A stretch of 64,000 nt of DNA from Meiothermus sp. (GTDB lineage Bacteria > Deinococcota > Deinococci > Deinococcales > Thermaceae). The notes below the pieces were generated by a model that saw only the letters and a program-made list of their open reading frames with translations, searched no databases and had not been told where the DNA came from. Location of the stretch: positions 310,001 to 374,000 of the forward strand of contig NZ_BPIK01000002.1 in the NCBI RefSeq assembly GCF_026004075.1, read 5' to 3'. Below are positions 18,227 to 27,721 of the stretch, piece after piece (positions within the stretch are counted from its first letter, which is position 1; each line of letters starts with the position of its first letter). Made by a program: the position numbers and the translations under genes.

Positions 18227-18932
18227 CTTTTAGCTCCTCTCCCCAGGTTTGAGTTCTGGAATAGACCAACCGTGCACCAAACTGGCGCTTGGAAAAAGCA
18301 TCTATTGGCACATCATTACGGATTTTGCCCTCACTGGCCTCTATCTCGTAACGAACTTTTTGGGGAGTGGGGCTTGTAAGTCGCGTGTGGCTCTGGTCTA
18401 GCAAATACTGATAAGAAACCAACGCTGCAAGCAGACTTGTGTTTTCCTTTAGGCCGTCTTTCAGCCACACCGAAGGGCTGGGCACATAACCCTTGCGGCC
18501 CAAGAACAAGGGCCAGGTTGGGTTCCTTAGGGCTGCATGAGCCTGCTGCAACATCTCCAAATCCTCACCCTCCAAACCCACCAAAAAAACGGCATCGGCA
18601 AGGTAGTAGCGCCGAGATTGCACCGTGTTATCTCTTTGATCTACCTTGCCATCTTTGGATTTCATTACCCCCATTGCAGTTTGGTAGTCGTAAGCGCGGG
18701 TTCCCTCGCGGTCTACTCGAACGCCCATTCTGAGCCCTGAAAGCTGCTTTAGAGTGGGTATGCTCGGGTTGAGTGGCTTATCCCACACCGACCGATCCAC
18801 CCCCAAAGCAGCGCAAAGCAAACCCAGCACCCCACTTTTGCTTGGCTCGGGGAGGGTGTCTCGTTCGCTAAATCGGCTTTGAACGCCCCAGGATTGCATG
18901 GGGCCAGCCAGGCGAAGCAACAACGTATGCAT
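18213..18932 (-). CDS. cas5e: Cascade subunit Cas5e (CasD)
   Basis: Cas5e caps the 5' handle of crRNA in Cascade. The N-terminus MHTLLLRLAGPMQSWGVQSRF is the standard Cas5 opening, followed by the glycine-containing thumb region SKSGVLGLLCAALGV. 239 residues is normal. Its start codon overlaps the cas7e stop (TAATG), so translation is probably coupled. Confidence 0.96.
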   Translation of the reverse strand: MHTLLLRLAGPMQSWGVQSRFSERDTLPEPSKSGVLGLLCAALGVDRSVWDKPLNPSIPTLKQLSGLRMGVRVDREGTRAYDYQTAMGVMKSKDGKVDQRDNTVQSRRYYLADAVFLVGLEGEDLEMLQQAHAALRNPTWPLFLGRKGYVPSPSVWLKDGLKENTSLLAALVSYQYLLDQSHTRLTSPTPQKVRYEIEASEGKIRNDVPIDAFSKRQFGARLVYSRTQTWGEELKDVPL

Positions 18933-20197
18933 TAGTCCTCCAAAATTGCTCGAGCCTTTGCTAAGGCATCGGCTATAGCTTGCTTAGCGGCTTTTGGCTC
19001 TCCAAATTTCGAGGTTAGATAGGGCGCAGCTTCTTTGAAGCGCGACCAAAAAAACACGCCATTGGTTTCATCGTAATTCTGATCCAACCACCCCCACTCC
19101 TTGTCCAGTTCAGAGATAGAGCGCTCAACATAGCCTTCAGGCCCTTTTGAAATAGGCCGCTCAAAGGCATTGGCGAGGTTGCGGGGCTGGGCATTGGCTT
19201 GAACACGAACTGCACCAAAGCTGGGCAAGTTATGGGCAGCAAAAGTGTTCTGTTTACCGCTGGGTACCGAATAGACAAAAGCTTTCAGGAAAGCCTCGAG
19301 GCCGCTTAAGGCTAGCTCTTTGTCAGGTACAACCTTTCCCTGCTCATCCTTGGCACCCCCAAGGTTTTCCGCGAGCTTGTCGAGGTTAATAACTGCATAG
19401 CGGTAATAGCAAGCGCTACCAAACTCCACTTCGCCAATCATGTCCGCCCCAGCTGTGTCTTCGGGCCTAAGGTCATCCACCGCGGTATAAAAGTCAAATT
19501 CTCTAGGCAGAGAATGGGTTGAAATTGCGTGGGCGAACTGACCAGAAGCATCTACATTTTTCTCGGGCAAATCGGCCAACATGCGCCCAAAAAGCGCCAG
19601 ATCTACGGCCTTGCTTCCATCGAAAGCCTTCTCGAGTTTGTCCGTGAGCTCTTTGCCCAAGGCTCTCTTGACAACGTCCTTGAATTTGTCTTTGTTATCT
19701 AGCGCGCCCTTGTACTTTTTATCTGAACGCAGCTTCTCGCGATATTTCCTCACTTCTTCGCCCGCCGCCTTGGCAAGATTCCAATTCTCCGACAACGCTT
19801 GCACAACCGCTTCGAGGCGATCTTGTCCCATAAAAATGAGGTATTCAGACTTGAGCTGTCGATTGGCATAATCCTCTTCGCCTTTTGCTTTTTCCTCCAC
19901 ATGGAATGCGCCAGTAAGGGTCAGCACTGCTTCTGCAACCCATTGCGCCTCGTCCCCTTTGTGGCTAAGGCACTTGGTTAGTTCTTCGTGCAGACGCTTG
20001 GAGCGAACGGCTCGATTTTCAGGGGCCAGCAACTCGAGGTTTTTTACATAGTCCCGCATTGCTTTTTTCCAAGACTGGCTCGATATGCGAGCACGGCGCA
20101 CACCGCCAAAGAGACAATCCTTGTGGCTACCGGTATCATCGCGGTTAAGCAGCGAGGGAACAAAGCTTTGCAGCAGGTGAATTTCCAATAGTTTCAT
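18932..20197 (-). CDS. cas7e: Cascade backbone subunit Cas7e (CasC/Cse4)
   Basis: Six Cas7e copies form the crRNA-binding backbone of Cascade. MKLLEIHLLQSFVPSLLNRD, the GGVRRARISSQSWKKAMRDY region and the C-terminal SVPSGKQNTFAAHNLPSF are family hallmarks. At 421 residues it is longer than E. coli Cas7e (363). The extra sequence looks like a charged helical insert around residues 125-200 (EEVRKYREKLRSDKKYKGAL and following), probably in the finger region. It overlaps cse2 by 4 bp. Confidence 0.96.
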   Translation of the reverse strand: MKLLEIHLLQSFVPSLLNRDDTGSHKDCLFGGVRRARISSQSWKKAMRDYVKNLELLAPENRAVRSKRLHEELTKCLSHKGDEAQWVAEAVLTLTGAFHVEEKAKGEEDYANRQLKSEYLIFMGQDRLEAVVQALSENWNLAKAAGEEVRKYREKLRSDKKYKGALDNKDKFKDVVKRALGKELTDKLEKAFDGSKAVDLALFGRMLADLPEKNVDASGQFAHAISTHSLPREFDFYTAVDDLRPEDTAGADMIGEVEFGSACYYRYAVINLDKLAENLGGAKDEQGKVVPDKELALSGLEAFLKAFVYSVPSGKQNTFAAHNLPSFGAVRVQANAQPRNLANAFERPISKGPEGYVERSISELDKEWGWLDQNYDETNGVFFWSRFKEAAPYLTSKFGEPKAAKQAIADALAKARAILED

Positions 20198-20796
20198 AGC
20201 TCTTCTCCTTCCTGGTTCTCATCGTCTTGCGATTGCTCATCAAGGTTGCGGTAGTTAAGGGCACGGTAATACTGGCGTGACCAGCGATCTTTGGTGGCTT
20301 CGTTCCAATGCTCTAGGTCTTTGAGCAGGCTGGCCCAGTCAATCTTTTTTTCCTTGAGCAGCCGCGACCATTGGCGCAGAACATACCCCAGTTCCTCGCG
20401 CTCACAGTCCAATAGGTATAAAAAACGTTTCTCGAGGCTGCTAATCTTATCTGAGTCTTCGCTGTCTCTGCGTTTATCTTTTGTGACTTCACCTGCGGCT
20501 TTGGCAAAACTGGTTTCGGGCCAGTCATCGTCCGCGGCAAGTGCTGCAAAGTCGTCACTTTCGGGGCCGGTGTAGCGCTGGGCATATAAGCCTGCTACCC
20601 AATAACGACAGAAGTTTTGCCAATCCTTACCCTCTTCGATATACCGGATAAGATGGCGCGTAGCTTGGGGCGGGTACTTGGCCTGCTTGGATAGATATAC
20701 ATCTGCGGATTCTCGCAGCGTCATGCGCAAGCCCGCCCTAGCACTCCGCTCCTTTCGGCTCAACTCTCGAATAAAACCTCTGTACATTTCACTCAT
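20194..20796 (-). CDS. cse2: Cascade small subunit Cse2 (CasB)
   Basis: Cse2 dimers stabilise the R-loop by holding the displaced strand. The 200-residue all-helical protein contains RHLIRYIEEGKDWQNFCRYW and FLYLLDCEREELGYVLRQW, typical of Cse2, and ends in an acidic tail. It overlaps cse1 and cas7e by 4 bp each. Confidence 0.92.
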   Translation of the reverse strand: MSEMYRGFIRELSRKERSARAGLRMTLRESADVYLSKQAKYPPQATRHLIRYIEEGKDWQNFCRYWVAGLYAQRYTGPESDDFAALAADDDWPETSFAKAAGEVTKDKRRDSEDSDKISSLEKRFLYLLDCEREELGYVLRQWSRLLKEKKIDWASLLKDLEHWNEATKDRWSRQYYRALNYRNLDEQSQDDENQEGEEL

Positions 20797-22328
20797 GTTT
20801 TCACCTCCTGGGTCTTTAGGCCCAAAGTTAACAGCTCACGATGCAGCTTATCCTCACCCATTAGCACAGCGCGGCGCTCGAGGGCGCTATTCCCAATCGC
20901 CCGACGTGTAAGGTTGTAAGCCTGCCAAGCGGTATCAACCAAATTCTGAGTCCACTCGCGGTAGGGAACCTCTGGATCATCGGCTCTGCCTAGGCCGCTT
21001 AGAAAATGGGTAAACTCAACCTCGAGGCGAGACCAGTACACCCGCATTAGTGGTAAGTTATCCAGTACATCACCAGCCAATTCAGCATCGGAAAGCTCGC
21101 GGGCAAGAACGTAACCTGCTCCACGCAAGGCTTTTCCAATGTCCTCAGCTAATTGAGTGGCCTGTCCAATCTTGATGCGCTTCTGCTCATCAGCCAAGAC
21201 GCTTAGCGGCAGTGGGTATACCTCATTGTTCCAAGCATCCACTACGGGTTTACCTGGACGGGCTACCTGACCCAAAATTTGCAGCCGCAACTCCCCTCGA
21301 GGCACTAGGTATGGCCTAAGTTCGTCATGGTTGACTTGTCGTAAAATCTGGGGCATCAAGTCTGCGTTAGGTGGAACCAGCGCCTGAAAATCCCTCCAGA
21401 AAGCCTTTTCGAGCGAAAACCTAACAGGTATCCGATCAGCATCCCCCTTTCTGGGTTTTTGGTAGGCTAGAGCAGGGTCTCGAAACACTCCCTTGGCTTG
21501 GAACCCTGAGGTATACATGATGGTTCTGACCAACCCATCCTCGGGAATCAGGCGAATTGCGCGGCTCTGCCAGGTATATAACCGCACCGGGCACACGTCC
21601 CCCTGGAGTGAACGGACTTGACCTTTTTGCAAAGTCTCGTAGGTAACCGCGGGTTCTTCCCAAGAGGGGGTGTCTTCCTCAACATCTTCTTCGTCCGTGT
21701 ACCAAACCAGATTGGCAACTAGAGTCTGGAAAAGGTTCTCTCCCAAGACAAATACCAAAGCCCCACGAGGCGATGGGGCATCGGTGAAGTTCATCAGACC
21801 ACCACCCGCCACCCCGCCACACAGCGAAAATGCCTGATGCGCCACCAACCACCGCGCTGCTTCGGCATAACTTATGGCTGGGGGCTGGTCATCAAGGGAA
21901 TGATCAAACAAGGCCTTGTTGTTGCCACTCGAGCGCTCCACCGCCAGCTTGGCAATTGAGGTGCTTTTCAGCTTGAGGTCACCCACCTGAAAGAACGGCT
22001 CGGGGCCAAATAAGAAAAAACGCGAGGAGTATTTCTCGAGATATTGCTCCACAGCAGGCGAGAAGCACCCTTGCTCGAGCAATCGCTGCACATCCGATAG
22101 GCCGAGCGGCCCCTGTATGGCGCGATGCACAATCGCCAACAAAAGCCGGTACAGCGAAGCCACCACCAACGGACTGGCATCCTCAACCGCTCGAAGTTGG
22201 CGCGCACGCCTAAACAGCTCGCTAAGACCGACCATGTCAGGCTTCCCGTCCAAGGTGCGAACAAGAATCCAGCGCTCTTGGATTAAGTCAAACTCATGTT
22301 CTTGCAAAATGACCTCCTCGCATCTCAT
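20793..22328 (-). CDS. cse1: Cascade large subunit Cas8e (Cse1/CasA)
   Basis: Cse1 recognises the PAM and recruits Cas3. The 511-residue protein has the N-terminal FDLIQERWILVRTLDGKPDM, the conserved FFLFGPEPFFQV segment and a long helical C-terminal four-helix bundle (AGDVLDNLPLMRVYWSRLEV onwards). Size matches the ~500-residue Thermus homologue. It overlaps cas3 by 4 bp. Confidence 0.95.
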   Translation of the reverse strand: MRCEEVILQEHEFDLIQERWILVRTLDGKPDMVGLSELFRRARQLRAVEDASPLVVASLYRLLLAIVHRAIQGPLGLSDVQRLLEQGCFSPAVEQYLEKYSSRFFLFGPEPFFQVGDLKLKSTSIAKLAVERSSGNNKALFDHSLDDQPPAISYAEAARWLVAHQAFSLCGGVAGGGLMNFTDAPSPRGALVFVLGENLFQTLVANLVWYTDEEDVEEDTPSWEEPAVTYETLQKGQVRSLQGDVCPVRLYTWQSRAIRLIPEDGLVRTIMYTSGFQAKGVFRDPALAYQKPRKGDADRIPVRFSLEKAFWRDFQALVPPNADLMPQILRQVNHDELRPYLVPRGELRLQILGQVARPGKPVVDAWNNEVYPLPLSVLADEQKRIKIGQATQLAEDIGKALRGAGYVLARELSDAELAGDVLDNLPLMRVYWSRLEVEFTHFLSGLGRADDPEVPYREWTQNLVDTAWQAYNLTRRAIGNSALERRAVLMGEDKLHRELLTLGLKTQEVKT

Positions 22329-25021
22329 CTGCGTTCGTAAACCACACCCAGTTCATCATCAAGCCTCACCTCGAGTTGGCCGATCACACACCTTTTGTCT
22401 TCGAGCTCCAACACCCGCACATGCCGCAGCAATGCACTCTCCTTCCAACTTACTATGGGTTTATCCGCCAAATAATCGAATATTTCACGGTTGCTTAACA
22501 CCACAGCGGTTCGAAGCAGTTCCTTTGCGTGGGCAAAAGTGGGCTCTTCCTCTAATGAAACCCGCACGCCCTGGAGGCTATAAAGTTTTCCCTCACGTCG
22601 CTCTAGCAACACTACAGTCACGCTGGGCTCGCCCAGACGGGTTACTGCCCGGAAGTTCTTGTTCAGTTGGGGGTTTTCATCATCGATTTTTCGGTCGTCA
22701 TCTGGCACATGTTCAAAAAAACGCTCAGGCCGGATGAGGGCGCTATCTTTCGCCAGTCTGCGTTCTTTTTTTCGGTCTTCCTCGAGTTTTTCCATTGCCG
22801 CAGATAGGTCTTGCTCGAAGTCTGGCCCAAAACTGCCCTCGAGTTTTCCTTTGCCGTAAACCTTCTCGATCAGAGAGTGTTCTCCCTGCAAGTCATGGGG
22901 TAGGCTCAGCATCGCACCGGTGTTTAGGCGATGCCGCAAAACCGCCCAGGTTCGCAAAAGCGTTGCTCGGTCGTAGACCATGTGCCAGTAATAGAGGGTC
23001 AGGTCTAGGCTCGAGTAATCCTCAGCTAGACCTGACACATACAAAATAGGCTTAGCGTGGCTACCACGCAGAGTTCGCTCAAAAGCCTTGGGATCGTTAT
23101 GGCGGTGCAAACGGCCCGCTCGTTGCAGGAGTAGATCTATGGGGCACAAATCGCTGACCAGGACATCAAAATCGGCATCTATAGATTGTTCAAGGGTTTG
23201 CGTCGCGATTACGATGCTCCTTCGCAAGGCTTTATTGTCTTTACCTAAATGATCAATAACCCAATCCTCAATCTCCTTACGCTGGTGTGCGGGGAATCGG
23301 GCGTGAAAAAGCTTCAACGTGGGTTTTTCGCTTTGTTCTGACAACCTAGCTTGTACCGCCTTATACAACGCTTGTGCCCGACTAACCGTGTTGACAATAC
23401 AACCTATAGCCCCTCCACCCTGGCTCAACTCAACAAGTTTCTTAGCCAGCCCTTCCACTTCTAGTGGAGCAGGCTGAATGGAGTATTTCAGGGCTCGGGT
23501 CTCGAGACCCACAACCACCGCTTTCCCTTTGTCAGCCTTTGTAATTCGGGGGTATGGTGCATCTTCTTGAGGAATCTCACTATCCCAAGCTTTTAGCAGC
23601 CTGTGACGAACCTGCTCCGGCAAGGTGGCCGATAAAAGAATCACACTGCTATTCATGGCTTTGAGCCAAGCCAGCAGACGCTCAATCAAAGTTGAAGTGT
23701 AGAGTTCGTATGCATGAACTTCATCCAAAATTACAACTCGATTACCCAAACCCCACAATCGCACAAAGTGGTGTCCAACATTCAAAATACTCAACAGTGT
23801 TTGGTCTACAGTACCCACAGCGTGAGGAGACAGCAACCCGTGTTTGCGGTGGCTAAACCACTCATGCGCAACAACGCTTTGCTCATGTTGAGCTTCTTCT
23901 CCAATCTGCAAACGCATTTCCTCAAACCTTTTGTCGAGTAGAGCTGCCCCATGAATGAGTTGCAAGTCGGGGGGTCTGGTATATCCCAACTTACTCAAAT
24001 ATTTTTTCCCTACCCGCTCGAACATTGCATTCCCCGTGGCTTGCGTAGGGAGTGCCACGTAAAAACCGCGATGACCAACTTGGTTCTGAAGCATTAGACT
24101 CGCATATAACGCTGCTTCGGTCTTACCCGAACCCATCTGGTCTTCGATCAAAAGCAAAGTTGGCTGACTTTGGTTGCTAAGCAATTTCTGGGTATGGCCT
24201 TGCAATGGGCGTGGCGGGAAGCCAAAAAGGTCTTGAAAACCGATTGTGCATTTTTCCATTTGGGGCCATCCAATATCCTCGAGAGCTTGTCTAGCACAGT
24301 CCAAAGCCTCTCCATAAAAAGCCGCCAAATCCGTAGTTTGACGCTCGAACTTGAACCAGCGGATGTTGGAGCCAATCCAATCTGCAAAGCTGACCAGGCC
24401 TGCCAAGCGCATAAAAGCTTGTCCTGATAATTCAGCCCCCCTTGGAGGAGGATATTTCGATGCCTGAGTAAGGTCTAATACTTGCTTCAGAAGCCAGTGT
24501 TGTGCTTCTTCCCACAAACCTGAGCCTTTTCGCAACCGAGCATCGCGCTTTTCTTTCCCATCCGCTCTAAACCCGTGGTGCGCCCCTAGTGCATCAGCAA
24601 TTTGACAGGCAGCTTTCTTAGGAATCTTCAAGACAACGAGCAATTCCTCAAGTAAGATTTGGCTCACCACCCCGTGTCCTGCAGCTTTACCCTGTACCTC
24701 TGATTCTTCCCATTCAAAGCCACCTTGCTCCAAAAGCTCTTTCCCTCGTTCACGCCCATTGCGCTTCCACTGCAATTGAAAGGCGGGAAAGGCTTTTCCA
24801 AGGTCGTGCAAACCACCCAGTGCTGCCAACCAGGGGATAACAGCGTCGGGCTCGAGACCCAAATCCTCAGCATAGAGTTTTCTTAGTTCCAATCCTTCAC
24901 GCTCGAGGATAGCTTGTACACAAGCTGCAACATCGAGTAAGTGGGCAACAAGTGGCAGATGCAAGCCGTCGGTTCGCCCTCTATCGCTCTTGGCCCACAA
25001 AAACCTGGCGGGTTCATTCAT
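22325..25021 (-). CDS. cas3: CRISPR helicase-nuclease Cas3 (type I)
   Basis: Cas3 nicks and degrades Cascade-bound DNA. Residues 20-260 form the HD nuclease (HLPLVAHLLD, then GGLHDLGKAF with the HD pair at 72-73). A superfamily 2 helicase follows, with Walker A MGSGKTEAAL near 297, the DEVH box near 433, SATLP, and late helicase motifs QTLEQSIDADFD and QRAGRLHR. Full length, 898 residues, with no disruption. It starts 3 bp after the WYL regulator and ends in an ATGA overlap with cse1. Confidence 0.97.
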   Translation of the reverse strand: MNEPARFLWAKSDRGRTDGLHLPLVAHLLDVAACVQAILEREGLELRKLYAEDLGLEPDAVIPWLAALGGLHDLGKAFPAFQLQWKRNGRERGKELLEQGGFEWEESEVQGKAAGHGVVSQILLEELLVVLKIPKKAACQIADALGAHHGFRADGKEKRDARLRKGSGLWEEAQHWLLKQVLDLTQASKYPPPRGAELSGQAFMRLAGLVSFADWIGSNIRWFKFERQTTDLAAFYGEALDCARQALEDIGWPQMEKCTIGFQDLFGFPPRPLQGHTQKLLSNQSQPTLLLIEDQMGSGKTEAALYASLMLQNQVGHRGFYVALPTQATGNAMFERVGKKYLSKLGYTRPPDLQLIHGAALLDKRFEEMRLQIGEEAQHEQSVVAHEWFSHRKHGLLSPHAVGTVDQTLLSILNVGHHFVRLWGLGNRVVILDEVHAYELYTSTLIERLLAWLKAMNSSVILLSATLPEQVRHRLLKAWDSEIPQEDAPYPRITKADKGKAVVVGLETRALKYSIQPAPLEVEGLAKKLVELSQGGGAIGCIVNTVSRAQALYKAVQARLSEQSEKPTLKLFHARFPAHQRKEIEDWVIDHLGKDNKALRRSIVIATQTLEQSIDADFDVLVSDLCPIDLLLQRAGRLHRHNDPKAFERTLRGSHAKPILYVSGLAEDYSSLDLTLYYWHMVYDRATLLRTWAVLRHRLNTGAMLSLPHDLQGEHSLIEKVYGKGKLEGSFGPDFEQDLSAAMEKLEEDRKKERRLAKDSALIRPERFFEHVPDDDRKIDDENPQLNKNFRAVTRLGEPSVTVVLLERREGKLYSLQGVRVSLEEEPTFAHAKELLRTAVVLSNREIFDYLADKPIVSWKESALLRHVRVLELEDKRCVIGQLEVRLDDELGVVYERR

Positions 25022-25024
25022 AGG

Positions 25025-26020
25025 CTATTCTCCCAAAGCCGCCACCTGCCGCGCCTCCGAAAGCCACCGCTGCCGCAGGCGGGCCGGTTCCAACACCTCC
25101 ACCCGAGGCCCCCAGCTCTGCACCCAGGACAAAAGCTCCAGGGGGAAGTTGTCGTTGTCGGTGCCCACGGTAATACAAACCTCGAGGCCCCCGTCGGGGA
25201 GCCTCGAGGCAATACGCAGGTTGGGGTAGCCGCCCTCCAAGATGCGGTAGGCGGCCTCGGGGCGGAAGCGAAGCCGAACCTCCACCGGCACACCGCCGCT
25301 GCTGCCCACCACCCCCCAGGCATTGGAGAGGTAGTGGCGGGGGTCGAAGTCCGGCGGGATGGTGTAGGCCCCCGGCTCGCCCACCGCCCGCACCCGGCGC
25401 ATCCGGCTCAGCTTGTAGGTGCGCAGGGCCTGGTGGTAGCCGCGCTCGAGGCCAATCACATACATCCCCAGGTTGGTGCGGGCCACCTCGAGAAAGTAGA
25501 CCTCGAGCACATTTTTGCGCGGGCGGCCCGAGCCCCCGGGCTTGAGGTAGTCGAACTCGATACGCTGGCGCTTGAACCAGGCCTCGGCCACCACGGCCAT
25601 GGCCTGCCCTTCATCGCGGTGCTGCAGGGTACGGCGCTCGAGGTCTTCGGTGCTCTTGAGCGCCAGCTCCTGGGCCGGGGAGGGCAGCCGCCGGGCCAGT
25701 TTTTTGAGGGCCGATAGGTAGGTGGGTTCGTAGCCGGGGGTGTGGTGGTAGAGCATCCGCAGGGCGCTGTGCGTGACCAGGGCCTCCACCGGGCTCAGCT
25801 CGTGGCTTTGCAGCAACTGATACTGTGGGGAACGCCCCACCCTGCCCACCTCCACCGCCTGTAAGTCCTCGAGCAGGTAGCGCAGGGCCGTGCGCTTATG
25901 CACCCCCAGCACCTGGGCCAGCTCATGGGCCGTGTAGGGCCGGGCCGCCAGCAGGTCGCGAACCTCTACCAAACGCAGCGCCTTTCTGTAGTCGGCACTT
26001 TCTCGGCGTAGTTGACCCAT
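25025..26020 (-). CDS. HTH-WYL transcriptional regulator heading the cas operon
   Basis: Residues 20-75 form a winged helix-turn-helix (ARPYTAHELAQVLGVHKRTA, then LRYLLEDLQAVEVGRVGRSP). The middle holds a WYL-type ligand domain (RQRIEFDYLKPGGSGRP, NLGMYVIGLERGYHQALRTY) and the end a WCX-like part. WYL proteins often bind nucleotides or nucleic acid ends and regulate defence systems. Here the gene is 3 bp upstream of cas3 on the same strand, so it is the promoter-proximal gene of the operon and a likely autoregulator. Whether it represses or activates cannot be told. Confidence 0.88.
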   Translation of the reverse strand: MGQLRRESADYRKALRLVEVRDLLAARPYTAHELAQVLGVHKRTALRYLLEDLQAVEVGRVGRSPQYQLLQSHELSPVEALVTHSALRMLYHHTPGYEPTYLSALKKLARRLPSPAQELALKSTEDLERRTLQHRDEGQAMAVVAEAWFKRQRIEFDYLKPGGSGRPRKNVLEVYFLEVARTNLGMYVIGLERGYHQALRTYKLSRMRRVRAVGEPGAYTIPPDFDPRHYLSNAWGVVGSSGGVPVEVRLRFRPEAAYRILEGGYPNLRIASRLPDGGLEVCITVGTDNDNFPLELLSWVQSWGPRVEVLEPARLRQRWLSEARQVAALGE

Positions 26021-26022
26021 AT

Positions 26023-26151
26023 AGCTTTACCTACCCGCAAGTTTAGGTGCTGGCGTCCAGGTCTCGTCCAGATTGTCAGAACAGCTTTTATTTTGCTCAT
26101 AAAATTTGATGGAAGTATACTCAGCTTTACCAGATTTTTCCTCATGGTAAA
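26023..26151 (-). promoter_or_regulatory. Putative cas-operon promoter and operator
   Basis: TTTACC (26126-26131) and GGTAAA (26146-26151) form an inverted repeat with a 14-nt spacer. AGCTTTACC occurs twice as a direct repeat, at 26023-26031 and 26123-26131. On the minus strand TATACT (26119-26114) could be the -10 box, giving a ~90-nt leader before the WYL gene. These repeats are natural candidates for binding of the WYL protein. Confidence 0.45.
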
Positions 26152-26179
26152 CGCCGCCACGAGGTGAGGGTTACCAGAA

Positions 26180-26341
26180 CTACCCGCCCCCACAACATTT
26201 GGGCCCACCGTCTACAACCCAATGGCCCGGCCTATTCCCCGGGCCGCCTGCCTGTAGCGCCAAGGCCAGCAGCACCAGCAGCAGAATTCCTTTTTTTAAC
26301 CAACCAGATACCTTTTTGTGAATGCGGTGTTTGTTTTCCAC
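26180..26341 (-). CDS. Possible 53-residue secreted or membrane micropeptide
   Basis: A GTG at 26341 opens a frame with a basic N-terminus (MENKHRIHKKVSGWLKKG), a hydrophobic core (ILLLVLLALALQAGG) and a short tail ending KCCGGG, the layout of a signal peptide. No good Shine-Dalgarno is visible, and the Leu run comes from a CTG-rich stretch, so chance is a real possibility. It lies between the cas operon and the palindromic element. Confidence 0.3.
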   Translation of the reverse strand: MENKHRIHKKVSGWLKKGILLLVLLALALQAGGPGNRPGHWVVDGGPKCCGGG

Positions 26342-26425
26342 GCCCGCCAGTGTGGGCCTCGAGCGTGACAGAACCTGTCTCGCATCTTCTGCAACCGAAC
26401 AAATCCTAGGAGTTCGGGTTTATGC

Positions 26426-26560
26426 GCATTCCGGCAGTATCGTTCACTTTTGAAAGCCTAAACGATACTGCCGAAATGCTTTTCTACTCCCTTCGGTCGG
26501 CTTGAATCCTTCACCTATGACTACGCATGGCGGTGAAGGATTCAAGCGGAAACGGTATTA
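26426..26560 (+). repeat. Palindromic MITE-like element, copy A
   Basis: This 135-bp element contains two hairpins. One has arms GGCAGTATCGTT and AACGATACTGCC; the other has arms CTTGAATCCTTCACC and GGTGAAGGATTCAAG. They are joined by CTACTCCCTTCGGTCGG. A near-identical copy in inverse orientation lies at 56399-56534 and a partial one at 58845-58924. No transposase is encoded. It separates the cas region from the NlpC gene. Confidence 0.85.
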
Positions 26561-26603
26561 CATCAGAACCCGAACTCGAGCCGGCCCTATTGTTTGTCGG
26601 TAT

Positions 26604-27653
26604 TCAGGGGTGCACTGCCTGCAAGGCCTCCACCCGCTTGGCCCCGCGATAGACCCGCTTGTAGAAAGGGCTATCCAGGCTTTCGATCACCACCCGGCTG
26701 CCGTAGCTGTTGGCGTGGGCGAACACGCCCCGGCCCAGGTAGATACCCACATGGTCAATCTGGCGGCCCCCAAAGCTGAAGAACACCAGGTCACCCTGGC
26801 GCATCGCGCCCTGCACAGTGGTAAAGGCCGCCCACTGCTCGCGGCTGGTGCGGGGCAGCTTAATGCCAATCTCGGCATAGACCTGCTGTACAAACGCCGA
26901 ACAGTCCACCGCGCGGTCGGAGTTGGCCCCAAACACATAGGGCAGCCCCAGGTACTTGAGCACCACCAGAATCAGGGGGTGGGTGGGGTCGTAGTCGGTG
27001 TCGGCGGGCTGGCTGGGCTGGGGCTGTGGGGTGGGTTCGGGTGCAGGCTGGGGGGAAGCTGGCGGCTGAGGTGGGGTGGGACTGGGGAGCGGGCTCGAGT
27101 TAACCAGATTGGCCGAGGAGCCCGCGGGTGGGGCAGGATTGGGGTTGGCAGGGGACGGGTTGGAAACAGAAGCCGATGGGTTTGCAGATGGGTTGCTGGG
27201 GGCCGCCACGCCCACCTGGGGAATCCGGAGCACCTGGCCGGGTGAGAGGCTGGTGCCCTCGAGGTTATTTTCCTGCTGGATGGCCTGCACCGTGGAGCCG
27301 TAGCGCCGGGCGATGGAAAAAAGCGTATCCCCCCGCTGAACGGTGTGTTGTACGGTGCGGGCTGGCAGTTGCAGCACCTGCCCTACGCTCAGGGTGGCCT
27401 CGCTCAGGCCGTTGAGCCGCATCAGAATTTCCACGGTGGTATCGTGGCGTTTGGCAATGGAGTACAGGGTATCGCCGCGCTGCACGGTGTAGGTGGGGCC
27501 GCTCTGGGCCAGCACCAGCGCAATAAACCAGGGCAGCACCGCAAAAAGAGCGGTCTTCAGAAAGAGCGGCCCTGTCGGAGCTATGAGGTGTGCTTTTACG
27601 GGCCTGTTTTTTGCCGCTGGGGGCAGCAATAGCGAAGGCCGCGATATGCGCAT
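26604..27653 (-). CDS. Secreted peptidoglycan endopeptidase, two LysM plus NlpC/P60
   Basis: An N-terminal hydrophobic stretch (LKTALFAVLPWFIALVLAQS) serves as signal peptide or anchor. Two LysM domains follow (YTVQRGDTLYSIAKRHDTTV and HTVQRGDTLFSIARRYGSTV), then a ~100-residue Pro/Ser/Gln linker and an NlpC/P60 domain with Cys in DRAVDCSAFVQQVY and His in IDHVGIYLG. It should cleave stem-peptide bonds in the cell wall. The ATG at 27653 is used; a GTG one codon earlier is possible. Confidence 0.92.
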   Translation of the reverse strand: MRISRPSLLLPPAAKNRPVKAHLIAPTGPLFLKTALFAVLPWFIALVLAQSGPTYTVQRGDTLYSIAKRHDTTVEILMRLNGLSEATLSVGQVLQLPARTVQHTVQRGDTLFSIARRYGSTVQAIQQENNLEGTSLSPGQVLRIPQVGVAAPSNPSANPSASVSNPSPANPNPAPPAGSSANLVNSSPLPSPTPPQPPASPQPAPEPTPQPQPSQPADTDYDPTHPLILVVLKYLGLPYVFGANSDRAVDCSAFVQQVYAEIGIKLPRTSREQWAAFTTVQGAMRQGDLVFFSFGGRQIDHVGIYLGRGVFAHANSYGSRVVIESLDSPFYKRVYRGAKRVEALQAVHP

Positions 27654-27721
27654 CACAGCGTAAGTATACGCCCAACCATGCCGGTTTTGCGTTCATGGAC
27701 GATTAATAAAGGGTTTGAGCT

